From Caenorhabditis remanei (lineage: Eukaryota; Nematoda; Chromadorea; Rhabditida; Rhabditidae), in the NCBI RefSeq assembly GCF_010183535.1, contig NC_071328.1:13950001-14014000 (forward strand): DNA of 64,000 nt. The letters run 5' to 3'. The notes under the pieces were generated by a model that saw nothing but the letters and a program-made list of their open reading frames with translations, made no database searches and was not told the DNA's origin. Below are positions 58,691-64,000 of this stretch, in pieces; position 1 is the stretch's first letter; every line of letters begins with the position of its first letter. The translations under genes and the position numbers were made by a program.

Positions 58691-59349
58691 TGTCTTCTGT
58701 AATCTCTCTCAATTTTCCATACACTCTCAGTTTATCACATTGGCTTTAAATGAGACTGTGCTCTGAGAAATTGGTTTCCACACCGTATAGTTAATATTTA
58801 TCTATAGTTGTCAAGGCTCGGCCCGAGGGCCCCGGTAAATTGGCGCGAAAGTTAAAATTTCAAATTTTTTTCACAAAAAAGTCAAATTCTCGATTATCAA
58901 TCAGAAATAGGAGAAATTCTGAAAAAATCATCAGAAATGGGCTCAATTTCGATAAAAAATTTGAAAAAAAACGTGTCATTTTTTGATGCCGGGCCTTGTC
59001 ACCTTTGTATTTATCATTTCCCAGGGCCAATTTTTTGTAAAACTCAGTGTTATCCAATTTCCCAGAGCACAAAACGCATTATGTCGCATTTACCCAGCCA
59101 TTATGAGATAGTATGGAAAATTAAGAGAGATTAGATAGACGCGCCTATAAATACTCACTGAGTCTCCTCAAAACAATCTTCTCCATTTCAGACTGTCTAC
59201 TGGTATGACGGTCCTTCGCTCCCTCTCCTCCTGATTTTCTATGAATCGTTAATTTTCTTCTATTATTGTATTTTGTGTAAGGTGAGTTTAGATTTTCCGA
59301 TTTTCCGATTCAAATAGCTTGTTTTTTAGGTTTAAAACCATTTAAGTGT

Positions 59350-59767
59350 TGGAGAGCAGTACCAACCCAATTTTCGAAAACGCTATAAGCCTGCACCAAC
59401 AAATAATCGCATTCATGAAGAAAAGTCCGAAATCAAGCTAGCACATGATACATATCCGGTAAGATAACTCGGGTTTTTTTTTGCAACTTTACTTATTTTT
59501 GTAGAAAAGGATCCTTCGTTTATCTCAATTCCTCTGAATGGCGTAATATGGAAACTATTTTGAACGCGTTCTCAGTCCTGAATTTGACTGAAACGGTTAG
59601 TTTGAAATTGTTTTTCCTTTGCGTTTAACCTCAGTTTATTCAGAAAATCTACAAAAAGTTCCATGTTGATGAAATACGGTTTCTATTGCGTCATCCAGAA
59701 CTCCCAGATCGAACTGATGGCTTGCGCAAACATAAGTTAATTCAAAATAACTGGAACAATTGCAAAG
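59350..59767 (+). CDS. Exon-like pieces of an unrecognised gene
   Basis: Three candidate exons: about 59350-59459 (contains YQPNFRKRYKPAPTNNR), 59505-59595 (contains SFVYLNSSEWRNMET) and 59644-59767 (contains FHVDEIRFLLRHPELPDR). Splice edges are good and internal frames are open, but no start was found and the next junction is not clear because a foldback repeat (59860-59945) follows. Composition is protein-like. The family is unknown. Confidence 0.35.
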
Positions 59768-60435
59768 GTAACATTCATTTATTCTTTTTCACGATTGGTT
59801 ACTGTTCGTGGCGAGACCCATTTTTGCGCCATGTGTGCTCTGGGTCTCGGGTTATTGTATCTTCAAAGGAGCATATCTCAAAAGTGGGCGGAGCTATAAA
59901 AAACTTGTCAACTACAAAAATGTAGCCCTGGTTTTGATCTACAAAAAAATAAATTAAACACAGAAAATTTTTAAAAAAATGACCGCAAGCGGGATCGAAC
60001 CCTGGTACCCATTCTCATACGGGTACACTTTGACCAAGCCCTTCTCGGCCAAATTTTTGCTATAAATGCGGTTTCCGACATGGAAAATCAGATGATTTTA
60101 AACATTTTTTAATGTTTAAAACGTAATTTTCCGGTTATTTTGATGCAAAAATCACATTTTGGCGTTAAACATACTAATTTTGGCTGTTTTTCTTCAATTT
60201 TTGCGAATTTCCAACTTTAAAGGTGCATATGTATCTCAAATGTGGGCGAGGCTATTGAAAAATTGTCAACTATAAAAATGTAGCCCTAGTTTTGATCTAC
60301 ACAAAAATTACACAAAAATTGCACTACAGTATCCACAGCTACTGTCTCCGCAGCTACATTAACTAATCGTGAGAAAATGGGGAAAAATTTGGCCGATTTT
60401 TTCAAATTTTCAAGCAAATATAAGCAGTTTTTCAG
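59768..60435. repeat. Repeat stretch with tRNA-like segment
   Basis: Two halves of the CTCCGCCCACTTT family (about 59865-59945 and 60220-60300) flank a tRNA-like unit on the - strand (about 59985-60045) with a perfect-looking box B (GGGTTCGATCCCG). Confidence 0.5.
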
Positions 60436-61053
60436 ATCCGAGGTTCATCGATCATGGAACACACTTCCAATAACCTCGTGTACTGCAGTCAAATTGGAAA
60501 AAGTTTCGCCCGCAATACGTCGGAAGGATGCCCTATCGAAACCGCCTATGTCCCGACAGGAGTTTTCACAAAAGTGCTGGATCAATAAATTATTTTTATT
60601 TGTGGCTGCAATTCGGAGAACGTCGTTCAGCATCTGGGATGGAACACAAACCAACACACAGCACGTCGGAGAAAGCGGACAATTCGTTCTTGAACTTCCG
60701 GATAGATGGAGCGCCTACATTGGAAGCAACATCATTTTCGGCCAATCAAACGAATTTCGGATGATGTACGTTGCAAAGAATGAGGACACAGAAATATCAG
60801 AGCCAAAACAGACGGAGCAAACTCTACGGAAACGGCCCCAAAAGCAGAAGCACTTGGAGCATATGATGTGTATTACTTCGTAACAAAGGCGATCCCAACT
60901 ACGCTCTACTGGATCGTTTTTTCTATAGTGTGTTATGTGTTGCTCCGTATGATCAAAGATACTCTCTCTATTGTTTGTGAAGTTTTAAACATCACCATAC
61001 TGAAGTTAGTCGTCAATATTTTCTTTATTTACTTTGTACCCCTCGCAATCTAA
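60436..61053 (+). CDS. Open region, possibly terminal exons of the 59.4-kb gene
   Basis: After a TTTTTCAG acceptor, one frame stays open to about 60883 (contains QFVLELPDRWSAYIGSN). A different frame continues from about 60800 to TAA at 61053 with a strongly hydrophobic C-terminus (two likely membrane segments, e.g. LYWIVFSIVCYVLL). Several frames are open in part of the interval, so the correct one is uncertain. No domain recognised. Confidence 0.25.
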
Positions 61054-62400
61054 TCAGGTTGTCCTAAAAGAGTAATTTTTCTTTACAGTGTGCGTTGTCT
61101 ACTCATCAAAACAAATAGTTTTTCAAATTATTTATTGAATGATGCTATTAATTAATTAAACTAATACTAATCCACCATCTCCATCATCCGTTCTGTTGTT
61201 TCGATTCTGAAATAACTTTTTTAAATATATATTTTTTTAATATAGACTAATCACTTACCAATAAAATTTCCAAACAGGTTGCGTATTTGCAGGTAATATT
61301 TCCATAAAACACGTCCGAACAAGTCGGCAAGAATATCAAGCTAGGGTTTTACAAGTAGCAAGAATATCAAGCTAGGGTTTTACAAGTAGCAAGAATATCA
61401 AGCTAGGGTTTTACAAGTAGCAAGAATATCAAGCTAGGGTTTTACAAGTAGCAAGAATATGAAGCTAGTAGGGTTTTACAAGGAGCACAACCTGAAAAAG
61501 ATAAATTCATTTACAAAACTATGTAGTTTTAGACCGCTTACTTCACAATCACTTTAAAATACAAAAAAAATCAAGAGTTTTCTAATGGAAAACTCGAAAA
61601 ATTTGGGTAGAACAGCAATCGGTCGTTCAAATGGAGAGATGCATAACGGAAAGGAGAAGAGGGTCACTTTTATAGGCAGGTATTTATTCGCTTAGGCGAT
61701 TTTAATTTCCCATGAGGGACGGGTGCTGGAAAAAAAGAGAAAATAACTAAACGGCGTGGGGGAATAGGAGGGAGGGTGAGGTCAGAAACTAAGAGATCAG
61801 AAAACAACAGAATTCCAGAATATAGGAATTCTGGTCAGTGTAGTAATTCAGTCAGTGTACTTTGTCACTGTAATCAGTTGGTCAGTGTAAAATGGCCGAG
61901 TTGACGGATCCTAGGTCATGAATTTTTTTTAAATACAAAATTTAACAAAAACAACAAAAAATACTCCGAAAAGATTCCCAAACCGCAAAATTTCAGTTTG
62001 GAAATGATATTACCTGTCAGTGCTGTCTGAACTTTTCCTATTTGTGTTTCCAGTCCACGGAAAGTTCTTCAATGTCCAAATTCTTGAAATTTTGCTTCTT
62101 GTTAGCCAATCAATATTGGTAAAACGCATCACTATGTTAAGATTTTTCAATTTTCCGTGTCCTAGAAACCCAAGGAGCTGATAATGACCTATTGTTTCAT
62201 TTTAGGTAAAATTTCGCAGTTTTTAAGCAAAATTGTAAAAGTTCCGTATTTTTCTAGAACATTTTGAAAAAAAAAGAAATTGAGAAAAGACTTCCAAAGT
62301 TGGAATTTTATTGAGTTAGTCATTTGTAAGCGATACCATCTTTATTCAGGTTAAGTGAGACGTAACTATTTTTATTATATAACATCTTTAGGTTTTAGGA
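61054..62400. repeat. Stretch with a 31-bp tandem repeat
   Basis: Exon-like traces on the - strand: 61190-61207 and about 61254-61345 (contains DLFGRVLWKYYLQIRNLF). A tandem repeat is at 61329-61487. 61840-61920 carries the GAGTTGACGGATCC repeat. 61925-62350 shows nothing. Confidence 0.4.
61329..61487. repeat. 31-bp tandem repeat, four exact units and one variant
   Basis: The unit begins AAGAATATCAAGCTAGGGTT and ends TTTACAAGTAGC. Four copies in a row are almost identical and a fifth has diverged. On the - strand each unit contains CCCTAG followed by CTTGATATTCTTG, that is, a possible AG acceptor. Confidence 0.9.
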
Positions 62401-63000
62401 AAAGGAAGTGTCCTTACTTCGTGCGAGGTACAAAAATATGGGTAGACAATTTCAATTCAAAATTTAAAATAAGGTTTCCTCTTGTCAGTGTCGTGATCTT
62501 GGCAGTGAACTCCGATATTTTCTCCAGGGACATCACGTCTTCGCACAATTTCTCCAGTGTTGCTTGGCACTGCATTGTTCGCCAACTCTCGAACTTTTTT
62601 CGCAAATTGCGCGACTCACATTGTTCCTTGGCTGGTCGTAGTCAGCTTGGCGGTGTATTCTGCCCTCTTCTCTGGAGATAGCATGTGCTACCTCAACTTT
62701 TCCAAAGCAGTCCTCCAGTTGTCCTCGGGTAGTACGACATCCCTGTACCCAGTAGTCATAGATCTCTCAGCATCAAGGGTGGGGCACAACGAGCATCAGC
62801 TTCGGTCCTTGTTTGCGCGTTGCAGAACTCGTTGACCGTCTGAATGAAGCTTTTGAAGCTTTCCAGCTTGGGGAAAAAGATGGGCCAGGATTTGGCTCGG
62901 CGGGAGTCCAATTCCATAGCTGTCATTCAGCTCCATGCGGACGATTGAACTGGGCATATCACTTCCCTGAACATCCATCAAAATTAATAGGGTATTAGTA
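62400..63000 (-). pseudogene. Degraded coding region with an internal repeat
   Basis: On the - strand two successive segments share a pattern. NWRTALEKLR followed by HMLSPEKRAEYTAKLTT (about 62735-62650) resembles SWRTMQCQATLEKL followed by DVMSLEKISEFTAKITT (about 62600-62490). A TAG splits the first segment, and upstream frames shift (ESFKSFIQTVNEFC near 62860-62810). It looks like a repeat-containing protein gene in decay; the family is unknown. Confidence 0.3.
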
Positions 63001-63715
63001 AATTTTTCACTTACATCATTCTACAAGCACTTTCTTTGATTGTTTAGAAGAGTTTGGTTCGTGTTCTCGCGGCCGCAATTAACAGCAGAACAGTAACAAT
63101 CTGAAACAAAACAATTCATCGTTATCAATTGCCTATAGGTGCACATATTTTAAAAAGTTCTTATCAATTCCGTAGATAGTGTGCTGCAACTAGTATAGTC
63201 TTATTTGTCAAAATATTATTGAGCACAACACAGCGAAAAAGAACTGCAAAAAACGTGAAGCCGATTTTTTCACGTTTTAATTCAATTATTGTGTTTTTTG
63301 CACTGAAAATTCAGTATTTTTAGGTTTTCAGACGTTGCAATGGATGACAAAAGGGTCCCGTCCATCAGAATTGTGAAAGAAAGTCTTATGAGCCAAAAAA
63401 AGTTATTTTCTCACCAATATTTACGTTTCTTTTCCCAAAATTTCAAGAATTTTTATAAAAAAATTCGGCTCTTGTCGGTTATTTTGGTCCTTAGAATTAT
63501 TTTTGGTCTTCAATTTTTATTGGTTATTCGCAGTGCCTGTGACATTAAAAAAAATTTTATTTAGCGTTTTCATTTGCCTTAATAATTGTTTACAATTTCA
63601 TAATTCAGTCTCCCTTCAAATTATTTATTTCAAATATGGAACAACTGATAACGAAGGTGTAAACTCGTCGCGGCAGTCTAGGAATACATTTTATTTAGTG
63701 TAATTCGTAAACTAT
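63001..63715. other. Gene-free stretch
   Basis: AT-rich with no supported exon. A CTCTTGTCGGTTATTTTGGT word (63470) is the inverse of the right-hand end of the 63862-63950 tandem repeat. Confidence 0.35.
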
Positions 63716-63860
63716 TTATTTCCCTCTTCCACCTTTAGACCTTCCAGATCGAGATGATTGGTTCCCAGTAGAGCTTCTGGAACTTTGACCGTGAGCTCCT
63801 CCTGATTGTTGTGTACGGGTTACTGCTTCCGCCCTCGATGTTTGAACACGGCTGCTACTT
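63716..63860 (-). CDS. Terminal exon of a Ser/Gly/Arg-rich protein; gene continues off the right edge
   Basis: After a CCTTAG acceptor, a 47-residue frame ends in TAA at 63716-63718. It is low in hydrophobics and rich in Ser, Gly and Arg (SSRSGRSKGGRGK at the end), like RGG-type RNA-binding tails. Upstream on this strand is a tandem repeat, presumably intronic, and the rest of the gene would be beyond 64000. Confidence 0.4.
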
Positions 63861-63861
63861 C

Positions 63862-63950
63862 TAAGGACCAAAAATAAGTCTAAGGACCAATAATAATTCT
63901 AAGGACCAAAAATAATTCTAAGGACCAAAATAACCGACAAGAGCCAAATT
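63862..63950. repeat. 19-20-bp tandem repeat
   Basis: Four units of CTAAGGACCAAAAATAATT with small changes. The last unit runs into AACCGACAAGAGCC, whose complement is at about 63470. Confidence 0.8.
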
Positions 63951-64000
63951 TTCTTTGGTTTTTTGACAGCAGAACAAAAACAATCTGAAACAAAACAGTT

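Larger units (their letters stand above)
56670..59349. repeat. Gene-free repeat stretch
   Basis: Contents: 57130-57500, a GGCCCGG foldback with CATACTTGTCA tips; 57524-58036, a palindrome whose two outer arms are hairpin-plus-donor units and whose inner arms share CAAAGGGCAAAATGAGTCAT; 58258-58690, a foldback MITE; 58810-59010, a partial GGCC-rich repeat; 59190-59287, a hairpin unit ending in GGTGAG. Confidence 0.65.

Noticed and set aside
47165..60045. True tRNA genes at the box B-like sites
   Set aside because: No complete cloverleaf or anticodon arm could be drawn; box A is weak, so they are listed as tRNA-like repeats.
60377..60883. A confident gene call for the 168-residue open frame
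   Set aside because: Other frames are also open in parts of this interval and the junction with the 59.4-kb exons is unclear, so it was kept at low confidence only.
61329..61487. A CRISPR array at the 31-bp tandem repeat
   Set aside because: Units are directly adjacent with no unique spacers, and this is a eukaryotic genome.

Overview
This window is nematode nuclear DNA, almost certainly from a Caenorhabditis species. Evidence: AT-rich sequence, short introns of about 45-60 bases, a strong TTTCAG acceptor consensus, and worm-specific protein families (WSN ectodomain phosphatase-like receptors, a CK1-class kinase, an F-box protein with a DUF3557-type body). The species cannot be fixed from sequence alone. 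Genes are sparse. Most of the window is repeat DNA, much of it foldback (palindromic) elements, with several broken copies of conserved genes. Exon models were built by hand from GT/AG sites and phase continuity. Family names come from remembered motifs, not searches.

Region 1-14.3 kb holds two tail-to-tail paralogues of a WSN-type, single-pass, receptor-like tyrosine phosphatase. One runs off the left edge on the + strand (to 5326). The other is complete on the - strand (9054-14260, 1261 residues). Between them lies a third phosphatase-like fragment (6995-7725) that has lost its catalytic residues. Tandem and minisatellite arrays fill the gaps.

Region 14.3-25 kb: a large palindrome, a 1.25-kb mariner-like hairpin element (16224-17469), then an apparently intact 414-residue CK1-family kinase (17652-21745, - strand). 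The long kinase introns and the DNA beyond them are packed with one foldback repeat family.

Region 25-47 kb is mainly repeats and gene debris: a hypothetical multi-exon gene (25781-26897), a JmjC-domain (KDM2/7-like) fragment with two frameshifts (31118-32355), a possible retroelement protease fragment, a small coiled-coil gene (39997-40594), a PPIP5K/VIP1-like kinase pseudogene with an in-frame stop (42174-42791), and a small membrane-protein gene with a palindrome in its intron (45249-46122).

Region 47-64 kb: an intact-looking F-box/DUF3557 gene (48617-50453) lies between two inverted duplications, and its first exon sits in an arm of the first. Next come two PIF1/Helitron-type helicase pseudogene copies (53060-56669) with a small Cys-rich gene between them, poorly resolved exons at 59-61 kb, a 31-bp tandem repeat, a degraded repeat-bearing coding region near 62.5 kb, and a basic Ser/Gly/Arg-rich terminal exon at the right edge.

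The genes do not form a pathway. The picture is of a fast-evolving, repeat-dense chromosome region carrying families (phosphatase-like, CK1, F-box) that expand and decay quickly in Caenorhabditis. The best candidates for something undescribed are a recurrent short element that ends in a consensus 5' splice donor, sometimes preceded by a conserved hairpin, and the set of catalytically divergent phosphatase-like receptors.
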